Origin: UBA1672 sp051967755
GTDB lineage: Bacteria; Pseudomonadota; Alphaproteobacteria; Micavibrionales; Micavibrionaceae
Reading direction: 5' to 3'
NCBI GenBank assembly: GCA_051967755.1
Contig: JBQDYD010000003.1
Location: forward strand, 372,001-436,000
DNA: 64,000 bases
Position numbers and translations under genes: made by a program. The notes beneath the pieces are model-generated. The model ran no database searches, was not told the DNA's origin, and was given only the letters and a program-made list of their open reading frames with translations. Shown one piece after another: positions 35,755 through 45,780 of this stretch. The first letter of the stretch is position 1; every line of letters begins with the position of its first letter.

Positions 35755-36018
35755 TTACTCCATATGTGCTGCTAATTCACGAAAGTCTATAATGTTGGTC
35801 TGAATAAGACCGACGATAATTGCCCATAAAATAAAAGATATAATTGTTGTTAGGATAAACTTTTTCTTTATATCAACTTTTTTTGGTGCGCCGGGGGCTA
35901 TGTATTCCCCCTCTTCGTCCGCGGTCTCTTGCGTGTTTGAAAGGCCTAAGGGCAGAACACAAAAGATCACTGTCCACCAAATCATGATGAAAACTACAAT
36001 CGCAGAAACCGGGCTCAT
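35755..36018 (-). CDS. DUF1467 family membrane protein
   Basis: 87 aa with two membrane helices (about 5-25 and 55-77) separated by a short polar loop (NTQETADEEGEYIAPGAPKK). N-terminal IVVFIMIWWTVIFCVLPLG and the PGAP motif after the first helix match the DUF1467 family, which is largely alphaproteobacterial and sits beside rnj and proS in many genomes. Function unknown. It is 15 bases after rnj. Confidence 0.88.
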   Translation of the reverse strand: MSPVSAIVVFIMIWWTVIFCVLPLGLSNTQETADEEGEYIAPGAPKKVDIKKKFILTTIISFILWAIIVGLIQTNIIDFRELAAHME

Positions 36019-36033
36019 GATAACGTTATCTCC

Positions 36034-37695
36034 TTATACATCCAGACATGTAACATGCACTGTCGTTTTTGGCTTTAGGCCTAAAATATTTGATACATAG
36101 CGACGAAGAGATATACGGACTTCTTCTGCTATCTGTTCTTCACTTTCTTCTTCAGAGTTATCAAGAACGTCGCTGATATGGTGTCTCAAATCTTCAATCA
36201 TACAATCATCGTTTCTTTTACAACTCAGGCCGACCGTATCTATTTTAATTTCGCCTAAGATATTAAAATTACTATCTAAAATGACTGATGCATGAACCGT
36301 ACCAGAATACTGCAATTTTCGTCTGGCGGTTATAGATTGGTGAGTAATCGGAATAATCCGCGCCAGATCGACGGCCAGTAAGCCTGTCTCTACATGGTCA
36401 ATGATTTCAGGTTTACCCGGGGCAAGTTTAATGACTGAGCCATTGTTAGGCACAAGTGTATGTCCGATTTGGCATTCCGTAGCTAACTTTGAATGTGCAT
36501 CTAGTTGCATACGCTCACCATGTACGGGAATGACAGTGTCAGGACGTACCCATCCCAGCATTTCTGCAATTTCATCACGGCACGGATGGCCTGAAATATG
36601 AATAATGTTATCTGTACTTTTTGGTGTAACGATACGAACACCTGCGGCGCTCAGGTTGTTTTTTACTGTGTTGATGTTCCTGTCATTACCGGGAATTGCG
36701 CGCGCAGAAAAAATGACGGTATCGCCCTTATTCAATGACACAGAGCGGTATTCTCCCCTTGCAATTTTTGCCAGTGCCGCGCGGTGTTCGCCTTGTGATC
36801 CTGTAACGATGAGGACAAGGTTTTCATCCGGAATATGCTGGATGTCATCTTCCGTAAGAAAATCAGGAACATCTTTCATTAAACCGCATTCATAAGCGCA
36901 ACCAACCATACGGTGGAGCGAGCGCCCAATTAATACGACGCTCCGCCCGACATCTCTTGCGGCGCGGGCGATACTAATGACACGGCCGATGTTTGAGGAA
37001 AATGTGGTTACGGCAATTTTCTTGGGACATTTTTTGAATTCTTCTGCAAGGCCAAGTTCAACATCTGCCTCTGATCCGGAATAGCCATCAACTTGTGAGT
37101 TTGTTGAATCACCAACATAGGCAAGTACGTTTTTATCACCCAGTGCGCGAAATGTCTGTTCTTGAGTTTTAACGCCCACAACCGGGGAAGGATCAAGGTT
37201 CCAGTCACCGCTATGTAGGATATTACCGTGCGGGGTATCAATAAACACAGAGACACTGTCGGGCACTGAATGTGACACAGGAACAAATGTCAGGTTAAAC
37301 ACACCGACATCTATCGACGCATTAAGGGCGATCTCTATGATTTTGGCATCATCTACGCCCTCTTGTTCAAATTTTTTACGTAGCACGGACGCCGTGAATT
37401 TTGTTGTGTAAATCGGGCATTGGAACCTGTCCCATAAATATGCCAAGGCACCAATATGGTCTTCATGGGCATGTGTAATCACAATACCATTTAACTTATC
37501 TTTATTCTCTTCAAGCAGCCATGGATCTGGCAAAAGAAGGTCGATACCCGGATAACGTTCATCGGCAAAGCCAATACCACAATCAATTGCCAAATATTCC
37601 CCGTTACATACGTAAAGGTTAAGGTTGGCACCGAATTCTTCGCTACCGCCTAACGGAACAAAATAAAATTCTTCTTCAGAGAAAACGTCTTTCAT
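36034..37695 (-). CDS. rnj: Ribonuclease J
   Basis: 553 aa beta-CASP metallo-beta-lactamase ribonuclease with 5'-3' exo- and endonuclease activity in rRNA and mRNA maturation. The zinc-binding motif THAHEDHIGAL is near residue 75; HSVPDSV, HSGDWNLDP and GDSTNSQVDGYSGSE follow, with the beta-CASP region (TGSQGEHRAALAKIARGEY) and a C-terminal dimerisation domain. The gene is four bases after coaX, an arrangement found in many alphaproteobacteria. Confidence 0.95.
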   Translation of the reverse strand: MKDVFSEEEFYFVPLGGSEEFGANLNLYVCNGEYLAIDCGIGFADERYPGIDLLLPDPWLLEENKDKLNGIVITHAHEDHIGALAYLWDRFQCPIYTTKFTASVLRKKFEQEGVDDAKIIEIALNASIDVGVFNLTFVPVSHSVPDSVSVFIDTPHGNILHSGDWNLDPSPVVGVKTQEQTFRALGDKNVLAYVGDSTNSQVDGYSGSEADVELGLAEEFKKCPKKIAVTTFSSNIGRVISIARAARDVGRSVVLIGRSLHRMVGCAYECGLMKDVPDFLTEDDIQHIPDENLVLIVTGSQGEHRAALAKIARGEYRSVSLNKGDTVIFSARAIPGNDRNINTVKNNLSAAGVRIVTPKSTDNIIHISGHPCRDEIAEMLGWVRPDTVIPVHGERMQLDAHSKLATECQIGHTLVPNNGSVIKLAPGKPEIIDHVETGLLAVDLARIIPITHQSITARRKLQYSGTVHASVILDSNFNILGEIKIDTVGLSCKRNDDCMIEDLRHHISDVLDNSEEESEEQIAEEVRISLRRYVSNILGLKPKTTVHVTCLDV

Positions 37696-37699
37696 ATCT

Positions 37700-38464
37700 T
37701 TATTTCTTTTGTTTCTTATGAATTTCCAGAAGGCCTTTGAATATTAGGTCGTCATCAACGACATCTATTATTTCGGTGCTTTCTGCGTAAAGTGGTGCTA
37801 ATCCGCCGGTTGCAATCACATGGGGTTTTGTACCCATTTCTTCGCTTATATTTTCGATGATTTTCTCAATCAACCCAATATACCCCCAATATAAGCCGGA
37901 GCGCATGGCATCTTGTGTATTCTTGCCTATAACCTTACGCGGTTTTTGTACACCAATTTTAGGGAGCTTTGCGGCTTTATTTACCAGTGCCTCCATTGAA
38001 AGCCTGATGCCCGGCGCAATCACACCGCCGCGATAGACCTGACCGTCATCAATAACATCGAATGTTGTTGCAGTGCCAAAGTCAACGACAATCGCAGGTA
38101 AAGGGTAATGTGAAATAACAGCGGCGGCATTGACCAGCCTGTCTGCTCCGATGTCTTCGGGTTGGTTTAAATCTACGATAATCTCTGCTGCCTGATAATC
38201 GATAAAAAGCGGTTCTGTTTTCGTATATTTTTCGCAAAAACGCGTAAGGTGGAAATTGGTATCAGGAACAACTGAACTGATTATTACATCTTCAATAAAA
38301 TCCCATTCGATATTCTCTAAATCAAATAGTTGTTTGAGAAACACCGCATATTCATCAGCGGATCGAGACGCTTCTGTTTTACACCGCCATGAGTGCGTTT
38401 GTTTATTGGCACGGAATAATCCGAATACGGTATTTGTGTTTCCTACATCAATGGCCAGAAGCAT
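37700..38464 (-). CDS. coaX: Type III pantothenate kinase
   Basis: 254 aa ASKHA-fold kinase catalysing the first step of coenzyme A synthesis. The N-terminal phosphate motif is DVGNTNTVFGLF, followed by SSVVPDTN, GADRLVNAAA, VDFGTATTFDVI, GGVIAPGI and a C-terminal ATP-binding ATGGLAPL. It lies 40 bp after birA and four bases before rnj. Confidence 0.96.
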   Translation of the reverse strand: MLLAIDVGNTNTVFGLFRANKQTHSWRCKTEASRSADEYAVFLKQLFDLENIEWDFIEDVIISSVVPDTNFHLTRFCEKYTKTEPLFIDYQAAEIIVDLNQPEDIGADRLVNAAAVISHYPLPAIVVDFGTATTFDVIDDGQVYRGGVIAPGIRLSMEALVNKAAKLPKIGVQKPRKVIGKNTQDAMRSGLYWGYIGLIEKIIENISEEMGTKPHVIATGGLAPLYAESTEIIDVVDDDLIFKGLLEIHKKQKK

Positions 38465-38504
38465 ATATAATTACTCTTTTGTTAATTTACTCTGCTGAAG
38501 TTTA

Positions 38505-39233
38505 TCACATCATGAAAACTTCCCCGGAAGTTATTTTATGGATTTTGTGTGTTTCGTTGCACTTAATTTCTAAGTTACCATTATCGTCAAGATCTATAAA
38601 TTTCCCGCTAATTTGTTTTGTGCCTAAATTAACGGATACGCCGGTATTTACCGCATAAGTGTGCTTTATAAACTGATCCTTAACTGGTTTAAAGCCCTCT
38701 TGTTTCCAGATGTCATAGTCTGTCGCAAATGCCGATAGAAAGTCGTTGATGAATGCATCAAGGTTAATTTCGGAATGGGCATAATTATTTAAGGATTCTG
38801 AAATTTCTAAAGGCGCATTGTTTATATTCACCCCGACCCCTACCACCATATAGGCGGTGTCTTGATTGCTGATATTCTCAACCAATATACCGGCACATTT
38901 CTTATTATTAATCATAACATCATTGGGCCATTTCAGCCTCAAATCAGCTTGGTCGATGAATTTACCGATGGTTTTGATAAGTGATATGCCGGTGACAATG
39001 GCAATCTGCGCAGCATTAGCAGGTGATGTATCAGGGCAAATTACAAAAGACAGGCTGATATTACCGTGTTCACCTTTCCAGCTCCGCTTGTGCCGACCGT
39101 ACCCTTTTGTTTGCAAATGCGTCCTAACGGCCACCCCCTCGGACAGATCCGGCGACTGGCGTATCATTGTCTTAAGAGTGTCTTGCGTGCTTTCTAATGT
39201 GTCGTAAGTTTTAATCTGCCAATGGATAGACAT
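38505..39233 (-). CDS. birA: Biotin-[acetyl-CoA-carboxylase] ligase
   Basis: 242 aa monofunctional biotin protein ligase. The catalytic domain starts almost at the N-terminus with STQDTLK, then TKGYGRHKRSWKGEHGNIS (biotinyl-AMP loop), LRLKWPNDVMINNKKCAGIL and VVGVGVNIN. There is no N-terminal helix-turn-helix, so it is not a repressor. The small C-terminal SH3-like domain is present. It follows nuoN by 13 bp, standard for alphaproteobacteria. Confidence 0.95.
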   Translation of the reverse strand: MSIHWQIKTYDTLESTQDTLKTMIRQSPDLSEGVAVRTHLQTKGYGRHKRSWKGEHGNISLSFVICPDTSPANAAQIAIVTGISLIKTIGKFIDQADLRLKWPNDVMINNKKCAGILVENISNQDTAYMVVGVGVNINNAPLEISESLNNYAHSEINLDAFINDFLSAFATDYDIWKQEGFKPVKDQFIKHTYAVNTGVSVNLGTKQISGKFIDLDDNGNLEIKCNETHKIHKITSGEVFMM

Positions 39234-39246
39234 GTATCAAAGTGAC

Positions 39247-40686
39247 CTAGAATAATGAATGTGCGGCGACTTTGGCAAAGGACAAAACGTACATAGGTTT
39301 GAAAATAAAACCTAATACAAAAACAAGTGATAGCGTCAGAACCAACTTTTTCTCAAGCCCTAGGCTTTGATCAAAGGCATCAGCAGGTTCATCAAAGAAC
39401 ATGACCTTAATAATACGTAAGTAATAATAAGCCGCGACAACAGAGGCAAGAACACCAAAAACGGCCAATCCGTAATACCCGCTTGATATTGCGGCATTAA
39501 AGATAAAGAGTTTACCAAAAAATCCGGCCATAGGTGGGATACCACTCATTGAGAACATCAGCGCGGCCATTGCATATGCCAAAACAGGCTGATTTTTTGA
39601 TAAACCGGCAAGATCCTTAATGTTTTCAACCGCAATGCCGTCTCTTCTCATGCACATAACGATTGCAAAAGAACCTGCCGTCATAATCATATAAATCATA
39701 AGAAAGACAATGACTGAAGACACACCGAGCTCCGTTCCGGCAACCAGGCCGATCAAAGCGTAGCCGATGTTACCAATAGAACTATATGCCAGTAATCGTT
39801 TTATATTTTCCTGGGCAATGGCGGCAAATGAGCCAAACAATAAGGACATTACCGAAACAAAATAAAGGATCTGCGTCCATTGATCCTGCGCCGCTGCAAA
39901 TGGTTCATATAAAAGGCGCATCAATAGTGCCATGGCGGCAATTTTGGGCACAAGAGCGAAAAAGGCAGTCACACTGGTGGGCGCGCCTTGATACACATCA
40001 GGGGTCCACATATGAAACGGTGCAGCAGATATTTTGAAGACCAAAGCAACCAGAATAAAGACCATTCCGATTGTAAATCCCGGCGGGATTGCATCTATAG
40101 ACTTAAGTGTTTCGCCTATTGTTACGAAATCAAGAGAGCCTGTGTAGCCGTATACTAAGGATGTACCAAAAAGAAGCATCCCTGAAGATAAAACGCCAAG
40201 TATGAAGTATTTCGCTGCAGCCTCGCCTGATCGCATTGAATTTCTGTGGAACGCCGCAAGCACATATAAACTTAGTGATTGAAGTTCTAATGCCATATAC
40301 AAACTAAGCAGGTTGTTTGCAGAAACCATAAGCATCATGCCCACCCCTGCAAACATGACCAAAACAGGGTATTCAAAACGCGCTATTCGTTCTTGATAAA
40401 GATACTGGATAGAAAGGCCCAATGAGGCGATAATCCCTATTAAGATTATCAACTTCATGATGGATGAGAATTCATCACTTATGATCATATTATTAAGTGC
40501 ATATTGCGTTTCCCAATCACCGCGCAAAATTATTAAAGCCGCGATAGTACAGCTTAATGCGGCCATCCAGCATAATGCGTCGGTAGATTTATTTCCCTGG
40601 AACACACCAACCATCAAGAAACCCATCGCAGTAATTGCGAGGAATATCTCAGGCAAAATCAACATTACATTTAGGGTATTGGTCAT
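39247..40686 (-). CDS. nuoN: NADH-quinone oxidoreductase subunit N
   Basis: 479 aa antiporter-like proton-pumping subunit of complex I, with about 14 membrane helices. The discontinuous-helix and lysine regions are recognisable in AAAKYFILGVLSSGMLLFG, KISAAPFHMWTPDVYQGAPT and ENIKRLLAYSSIGNIGYALIG. The start overlaps the nuoM stop by 4 nt. It is the last nuo gene, with birA 13 bp downstream. Confidence 0.97.
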   Translation of the reverse strand: MTNTLNVMLILPEIFLAITAMGFLMVGVFQGNKSTDALCWMAALSCTIAALIILRGDWETQYALNNMIISDEFSSIMKLIILIGIIASLGLSIQYLYQERIARFEYPVLVMFAGVGMMLMVSANNLLSLYMALELQSLSLYVLAAFHRNSMRSGEAAAKYFILGVLSSGMLLFGTSLVYGYTGSLDFVTIGETLKSIDAIPPGFTIGMVFILVALVFKISAAPFHMWTPDVYQGAPTSVTAFFALVPKIAAMALLMRLLYEPFAAAQDQWTQILYFVSVMSLLFGSFAAIAQENIKRLLAYSSIGNIGYALIGLVAGTELGVSSVIVFLMIYMIMTAGSFAIVMCMRRDGIAVENIKDLAGLSKNQPVLAYAMAALMFSMSGIPPMAGFFGKLFIFNAAISSGYYGLAVFGVLASVVAAYYYLRIIKVMFFDEPADAFDQSLGLEKKLVLTLSLVFVLGFIFKPMYVLSFAKVAAHSLF

Positions 40687-42245
40687 TGTATGTTCTCCCC
40701 TGCCTTAAAGTCGATTTGAATAAGGTCTTCTCCGCCCTCAACAACATCTCCGGCAGAATCTCGGTCTTGGTAAAGGGTGACGATATTCTCTGTGGCTGGT
40801 GCAAGCTTATCCAAGACAACTGTTGGAAAGACACCTAGATACAAAACCAAAACAACGAGAGGTGCTAATATACCTTTTTCAAGAGAGTTTAAATCTTTCA
40901 TATTGGCCGCATCTCTGTTGTCTTGAGGTCCGAAAACAACGCGTCGATATAAAACCAACATATAAGCAGCGCCAAGAATGACACCTGTTGTTGCAAAGAA
41001 TGCAATGAGTGTGTTTGCTTTAAATGCGCCGAGTAAACTTAAAAACTCGCCGACAAATCCACTGGTACCCGGCAATCCAACAGAGCCAAGCATGAAGATC
41101 ATAAATACCGTTGCATAGGCAGGCATATTTTTGACAATACCCCCATAACGGCCGATTTCACGTGTGTGAAGGCGGTCATACACAACCCCCACACAAAGGA
41201 ATAGTGCGGCAGAAATAACACCGTGACTGATCATCTGAAACACAGCGCCCTCAATGCCTTGTTGCGTGAAGCTAAAAATACCTAAAGTCACAAATCCCAT
41301 ATGCGCGACAGAAGAGTAAGCGATAAGCTTTTTCATATCTTCCTGAACGAGTGCGACCAGTGATGTGTAAATAATGGCAATCACACTTAGCCATAAAACA
41401 AACGGAGCGAAGTAAAGGCTGGCATCCGGAAGCATGGGAAGTGAGAATCTAAGGAAACCATAGCCACCCATTTTCAAGAGAACACCCGCCAAAATAACAG
41501 AGCCTGCAGTCGGTGCCTCAACGTGTGCATCAGGCAGCCACGTATGAACAGGCCACATAGGCATCTTAACTGCGAAGCTGGCAAAGAAAGCAAGCCAAAG
41601 CCATTTCTGAAGACCAATATCAACAGGATTGGCAATTAATGTTGGTATATCTGTTGTTCCGACCGTTGCAAACAAAGTCAGGAGGGCAAGCAGTAAGAGG
41701 ACAGAGCCTGCAAGTGTGTATAAAAAGAACTTGTATGCAGCGTAAACGCGCCGAGGGCCACCCCACACGCCGATGATAAGGAACATCGGGATAAGAACGC
41801 CTTCAAAGAATATATAGAATAAAACAGAGTCGAGCGCAGCAAAGGTTCCAATCATGAAGCTTTCAAGAACCAAGAACGCGATCATGTATTCTTTTACGCG
41901 CGTCTTAACAGAGTTCCAGCTGGCAAGGATACAAATAGGCGTCAAAAACACTGAGAGCAGGATAAAGTATATTGATATACCGTCGACACCAAGGTGATAG
42001 TTAATGCCTGCTTCGCCGAGCCATGCATAATTTTCTACGAATTGGAAATCAGACACAGCAGTATCATATTTGCTGTACATGAATAACCCGAAAGCAAATA
42101 CGAATATTGAGCTAAAGAGGGAAAGATGCTTCACATTTTTTTCGACAATCTCTTCATCACCCTTTTCCCCGCGCACAAGGGCAACCATCGCCGCGCAGAT
42201 TAGTGGTAAAAAGATCATAATGGAGAGAACGGGAGGGAAATTCAT
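40683..42245 (-). CDS. nuoM: NADH-quinone oxidoreductase subunit M
   Basis: 520 aa antiporter-like subunit. Typical blocks are GVDGISIYFILLSVFLTPI, FYIFFEGVLIPMFLIIGVWGG, KMPMWPVHTWLPDAHVEAPT, QEDMKKLIAYSSVAHMGFV and FMLGSVGLPGTSGFVGEFL. It overlaps nuoL and nuoN by 4 nt each, so L-M-N are translationally coupled. The C-terminal tail is longer and more acidic than usual (VVEGGEDLIQIDFKAGENIQ). Confidence 0.97.
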   Translation of the reverse strand: MNFPPVLSIMIFLPLICAAMVALVRGEKGDEEIVEKNVKHLSLFSSIFVFAFGLFMYSKYDTAVSDFQFVENYAWLGEAGINYHLGVDGISIYFILLSVFLTPICILASWNSVKTRVKEYMIAFLVLESFMIGTFAALDSVLFYIFFEGVLIPMFLIIGVWGGPRRVYAAYKFFLYTLAGSVLLLLALLTLFATVGTTDIPTLIANPVDIGLQKWLWLAFFASFAVKMPMWPVHTWLPDAHVEAPTAGSVILAGVLLKMGGYGFLRFSLPMLPDASLYFAPFVLWLSVIAIIYTSLVALVQEDMKKLIAYSSVAHMGFVTLGIFSFTQQGIEGAVFQMISHGVISAALFLCVGVVYDRLHTREIGRYGGIVKNMPAYATVFMIFMLGSVGLPGTSGFVGEFLSLLGAFKANTLIAFFATTGVILGAAYMLVLYRRVVFGPQDNRDAANMKDLNSLEKGILAPLVVLVLYLGVFPTVVLDKLAPATENIVTLYQDRDSAGDVVEGGEDLIQIDFKAGENIQ

Positions 42246-44464
42246 TCTGCATCTCCTTCAATCTCAACTTCTGTAGGTGTCGGTATTTGTTCTGTCATAG
42301 TGTCCGTCACAGATTCTACTGGGATTACTAAGTCTGTTTTCATATCTGATGGCATATAAAATGATCCGTCCGCACGCAAAACAAACCAAGATATTATGCA
42401 GATTAGAGAGATAATCATGATAAGAGCGTATTGGTAAACATAGCCCGATTGAAATTTAGAAAGGTTTTTCGCAAAACGGTGCGAGAATCCGGCAACACCG
42501 TCTGGCCCTGCTCTGTCAATTACTTGTTTATCCCCTTGCCAGAATAGCTTTCCTAACCAAATTGATGTCTTAACAAACAGCACATTATAGATTTGATCAA
42601 AGAACCATTTGTTAAAGAACAATGTGTGAAGTGGCTTGAAAATACGAACGATAGTCGTCGATGTACCGGGTTTAAACATATAGATTACGTAGGCACAGAG
42701 TATACCAAGTAACCCAACCCCTAGCGGAAGCTTTTTAACCCAGAAAGGTGCTGAGTGTGCTGCTTCTATTGTATCGTTTTCTGGAAGAACGAAAATAGAG
42801 TCATGCCAGAAATAGTCACGGGACCATAGGTTAATCATAGGCTTTATTTTATGTGCGTGATCGCCGTCTGTTTCATGATGTTCTTCATCTTCATCATGAT
42901 GCTCATTTTCCGCCAACTTTATGTGTGTGTCAGACGTTTGAACCGAACTGTGGTGTGCGCCGCCATGGGAATCATATGCAGAGCCGACGAACCCACCATA
43001 GAACAAGCCACCTGCCATAATTGCGCCTATGGCAAGAACAAGTAATGGCATGACCATAACCGGTGGTGATTCATGAACATGGCTCATCACTTTTTCACTC
43101 GCGCGTGGCTTTCCATGGAATGTCATTATGATGAGACGCCAGCTATAGAACGCGGTCATGAACGCAGCCGCAATACCCATCCAGTACGCATAATCACCAA
43201 ACCAAGTGTGATCTGCCCATGCTGCTTCAAGTACGATATCTTTTGAGAAATACCCTGCAAACGGCCACACACCGGCAAGAGCCAAGGACCCTATCCACAT
43301 CATTGCATAGGTAACAGGTATTTTTTTCCAAATGCCGCCCATATTGCGCATGTCTTGTTCATCAGACATTGCGTGAATTACGGAACCAGCGCCCAAGAAT
43401 AATAAGGCCTTAAAGAAGGCATGTGTCATGAGGTGGAAAATCGCAGCAGCATACGCGGAAACACCAAGTGCAAAGAACATATATCCGAGCTGGCTCATGG
43501 TAGAGTATGCAATAACACGTTTAATGTCATATTGTGTCATACCGATTGTTGCCGCCACAAATGCGGTTGTTGCGCCGAAAACTGTAACAACCATTAACGC
43601 AACAGGCGCAAATTCAAACACCGGAGAGAAGCGCGCAACAAGAAAAACACCTGCCGTTACCATCGTTGCCGCGTGAATAAGTGCAGAAACAGGTGTTGGC
43701 CCTTCCATCGCATCCGGCAGCCATGTATGCAAACCTAACTGCGCGGATTTACCAACGGCCCCTGTGAACAGTAATAAACAAATCACCGTGAGTGCATGGA
43801 ATTGGAAGCCAAGGAAATTTAATTGTGTATCTGCGTATTGTTCTGCCGCACCATCAACCAAAATTTCGCTAAATTCAATTGTGCCGAAAATCACAAAAGT
43901 AGCCATAATACCAAGCGTCAAGCCAAAGTCACCAACGCGGTTTACTATGAACGCCTTTTGCGCAGCTGCATTCGCAGAGTGCTTGTGATTCCAAAAGCCA
44001 ATGAGAAGATAGGATGCAACGCCGACCCCTTCCCAACCAAAGAATAGTTGCAGAAGGTTGTCTGATGTCACAAGCATGAGCATGGCAAATGTAAACAAGC
44101 TCAGATAAGACATAAAGCGCGCTTTATGTTCATCATGGGACATATATCCAACAGAGTATACGTGCACACAGGCCGACACAATATTTACGACACACATCAT
44201 CACAACACTAAGTTGGTCTACTCTTAAAGACCATTGGACTTTAAAATCTCCGGATGTGATCCAAGTTGAAAGAACTGTAATCACCTCTCCATCGACCATA
44301 TTCGGTGTCAAAATCACACTAAAGAATAGGTTGATAGAGGCGAAAGCCGCTAAAATGACAGCACCACATGTAATAAATTGTGTGCCCTTATCACCGATTT
44401 GTTTTCCAAACAGACCGGTAATTACAAAAGCAAAAAGAGGTGAAAAGACGGCTAGTAATTCCAT
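42242..44464 (-). CDS. nuoL: NADH-quinone oxidoreductase subunit L with His-rich insert
   Basis: 740 aa, about 60-120 residues longer than common NuoL. The core is intact: VDQLSVVMMCVV, FFGWEGVGVASYLLIGFW, GKSAQLGLHTWLPDAMEGPTP, HAATMVTAGVFL and a long C-terminal lateral helix. The extra length comes from a soluble insert at about 495-540 that is rich in His, Asp and Glu (HHDEDEEHHETDGDHAH) between membrane helices, plus a polar acidic C-terminal tail of about 45 residues. The insert resembles metal-binding segments of zinc transporters; a function here is not known. Confidence 0.96.
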   Translation of the reverse strand: MELLAVFSPLFAFVITGLFGKQIGDKGTQFITCGAVILAAFASINLFFSVILTPNMVDGEVITVLSTWITSGDFKVQWSLRVDQLSVVMMCVVNIVSACVHVYSVGYMSHDEHKARFMSYLSLFTFAMLMLVTSDNLLQLFFGWEGVGVASYLLIGFWNHKHSANAAAQKAFIVNRVGDFGLTLGIMATFVIFGTIEFSEILVDGAAEQYADTQLNFLGFQFHALTVICLLLFTGAVGKSAQLGLHTWLPDAMEGPTPVSALIHAATMVTAGVFLVARFSPVFEFAPVALMVVTVFGATTAFVAATIGMTQYDIKRVIAYSTMSQLGYMFFALGVSAYAAAIFHLMTHAFFKALLFLGAGSVIHAMSDEQDMRNMGGIWKKIPVTYAMMWIGSLALAGVWPFAGYFSKDIVLEAAWADHTWFGDYAYWMGIAAAFMTAFYSWRLIIMTFHGKPRASEKVMSHVHESPPVMVMPLLVLAIGAIMAGGLFYGGFVGSAYDSHGGAHHSSVQTSDTHIKLAENEHHDEDEEHHETDGDHAHKIKPMINLWSRDYFWHDSIFVLPENDTIEAAHSAPFWVKKLPLGVGLLGILCAYVIYMFKPGTSTTIVRIFKPLHTLFFNKWFFDQIYNVLFVKTSIWLGKLFWQGDKQVIDRAGPDGVAGFSHRFAKNLSKFQSGYVYQYALIMIISLICIISWFVLRADGSFYMPSDMKTDLVIPVESVTDTMTEQIPTPTEVEIEGDAE

Positions 44465-44470
44465 TTGTCG

Positions 44471-44791
44471 CTATCCCTTCATTTCTGAAATGTCTTCAAC
44501 CGCAATAGAGCCCTTATTCCTAAAAAAGACAACAAGGATCGCAAGGCCGATCGCTGCCTCAGCGGCTGCAACGGTTAATGTGAAGAGAACAAAAACCTGC
44601 CCTACTAAGTCATTTAAATAGGCAGAGAATGTCACAAAGTTAATATTGACCGCTAATAACATAAGCTCAATTGACATAAGGATAACAATGACATTTTTGC
44701 GGTTTAGAAATATGCCGAATACACCAATAGTAAATAATACCCCTGCGAGTATTAGAAAATGTTCCATACCGATGATGCTTAGATTGTCCAT
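44471..44791 (-). CDS. nuoK: NADH-quinone oxidoreductase subunit K
   Basis: 106 aa with three membrane helices, the small hydrophobic subunit homologous to ND4L and MrpC. Conserved acidic residues occur in MSIELMLLAVN and in VAAAEAAIGLAILV, as expected for the E-channel. An ATG eight codons downstream (44767) would give the commoner length of 98; the first ATG is kept because it lies two bases after nuoJ. Six bases separate it from nuoL. Confidence 0.96.
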   Translation of the reverse strand: MDNLSIIGMEHFLILAGVLFTIGVFGIFLNRKNVIVILMSIELMLLAVNINFVTFSAYLNDLVGQVFVLFTLTVAAAEAAIGLAILVVFFRNKGSIAVEDISEMKG

Positions 44792-44793
44792 TA

Positions 44794-45405
44794 TTAAATT
44801 CCTGTTCCTGAAGTTACTTTTTTGATTTCAAGAACATCTTTTGGTTTTCTTGTTTGCTGATCCGATATTTTCTGTTTGCGAACGCCCGGGCGTGTGCGGT
44901 GCGTTAACACGATAGCGCCGACCATTGCGACAAATAAAACCAACCCGGCCATCTGAAATGCAAATACGTAATCGGTGTAAATAACCATTCCCAATGCATG
45001 TGTGTTTGTAACATCTAAAGCGTCAGATGCAATCGCAATATTTTCCCCAACATTAGGCGCAAACTGCCAGTAGGAATAGATAGCAATTAATTCGAACATT
45101 AATATGGCACCGATAATAATACCTAGCGGAACATAATGCATTGCCCCCTGCCTCAGATTTGAGAAATTGATATCAAGCATCATGACAACAAACAGGAACA
45201 GTACGGCGACGGCCCCTACATATACGATGACCATAATCATTGCGATAAACTCTGCACCCAGCAAGACGAATAATCCTGCAGATGTGAAGAATGACAAAAT
45301 TAGGAACAGCACAGAGTGCACGGGGTTACGCGCCGTAATTACCATTAAAGCACTGAGAACTAAAATACCCGCAAATAGATAAAAGGCGAATGCCTGAACG
45401 ATCAT
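44794..45405 (-). CDS. nuoJ: NADH-quinone oxidoreductase subunit J
   Basis: 203 aa, five membrane helices (ND6/MrpA-like). The pi-bulge helix region reads GAEFIAMIMVIVYVGAVAVLFLFVVMML, a strong family marker. The Lys/Arg-rich C-terminus (TRPGVRKQKISDQQTRKPK) is cytoplasmic. In this genome it starts a separate nuoJKLMN block because unrelated genes lie between it and nuoI; a sigma-70-like promoter lies just upstream. Confidence 0.97.
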   Translation of the reverse strand: MIVQAFAFYLFAGILVLSALMVITARNPVHSVLFLILSFFTSAGLFVLLGAEFIAMIMVIVYVGAVAVLFLFVVMMLDINFSNLRQGAMHYVPLGIIIGAILMFELIAIYSYWQFAPNVGENIAIASDALDVTNTHALGMVIYTDYVFAFQMAGLVLFVAMVGAIVLTHRTRPGVRKQKISDQQTRKPKDVLEIKKVTSGTGI

Positions 45406-45432
45406 GATTATCTCTATCGTTAATTTGTATCT

Positions 45433-45461
45433 TTTCTAATATTTTCTGTTACATACCGCAA
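45433..45461 (-). promoter_or_regulatory. Proposed nuoJ promoter
   Basis: Minus-strand TTGCGG (45456-45461) and TAGAAA (45433-45438), exactly 17 bp apart, lie 28 bases before the nuoJ ATG. The -10 hexamer is the same as at rpsB. It would give nuoJKLMN transcription independent of nuoA-I. Confidence 0.45.
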
Positions 45462-45751
45462 GCCGTGAATTGAAAAAACAACGAATTATTTTTGTGTATG
45501 TGCGTAATATGCCACGCAAGAAGTTTCTAATGCCGTTAAGTCTAGACCATTGTTACAAAAAACTATAGCGCATTTATGGGCGGAGGCTTTTTGAAGTTAA
45601 GGTTTTGCTCGTTTTGCGCTACCGGCCCTTAATAACACTGGGCTTTGTTAATTATTTCATCATCTAAAGTGAGGTAATATAATTACGATCGTAGGGCTTT
45701 ATTATTACAGGCTCAGCTTATTTATACGCCCAGTTCACATGCATATGAAAT

Positions 45752-45780
45752 TTGACAGTAATTTTTCACTCAATTATGTT
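45752..45780 (+). promoter_or_regulatory. Promoter of the plus-strand unknown gene at 45812
   Basis: A perfect TTGACA (45752-45757), 17-bp spacer and TATGTT (45775-45780, four of six). It is 31 bases before the proposed ATG, with a GGGAG ribosome-binding site between. Confidence 0.6.

Noticed and set aside
45684..45693. 10-bp palindrome TACGATCGTA as an operator
   Set aside because: It lies about 60 bp from the nearest promoter and short palindromes of this size are expected by chance in 64 kb.
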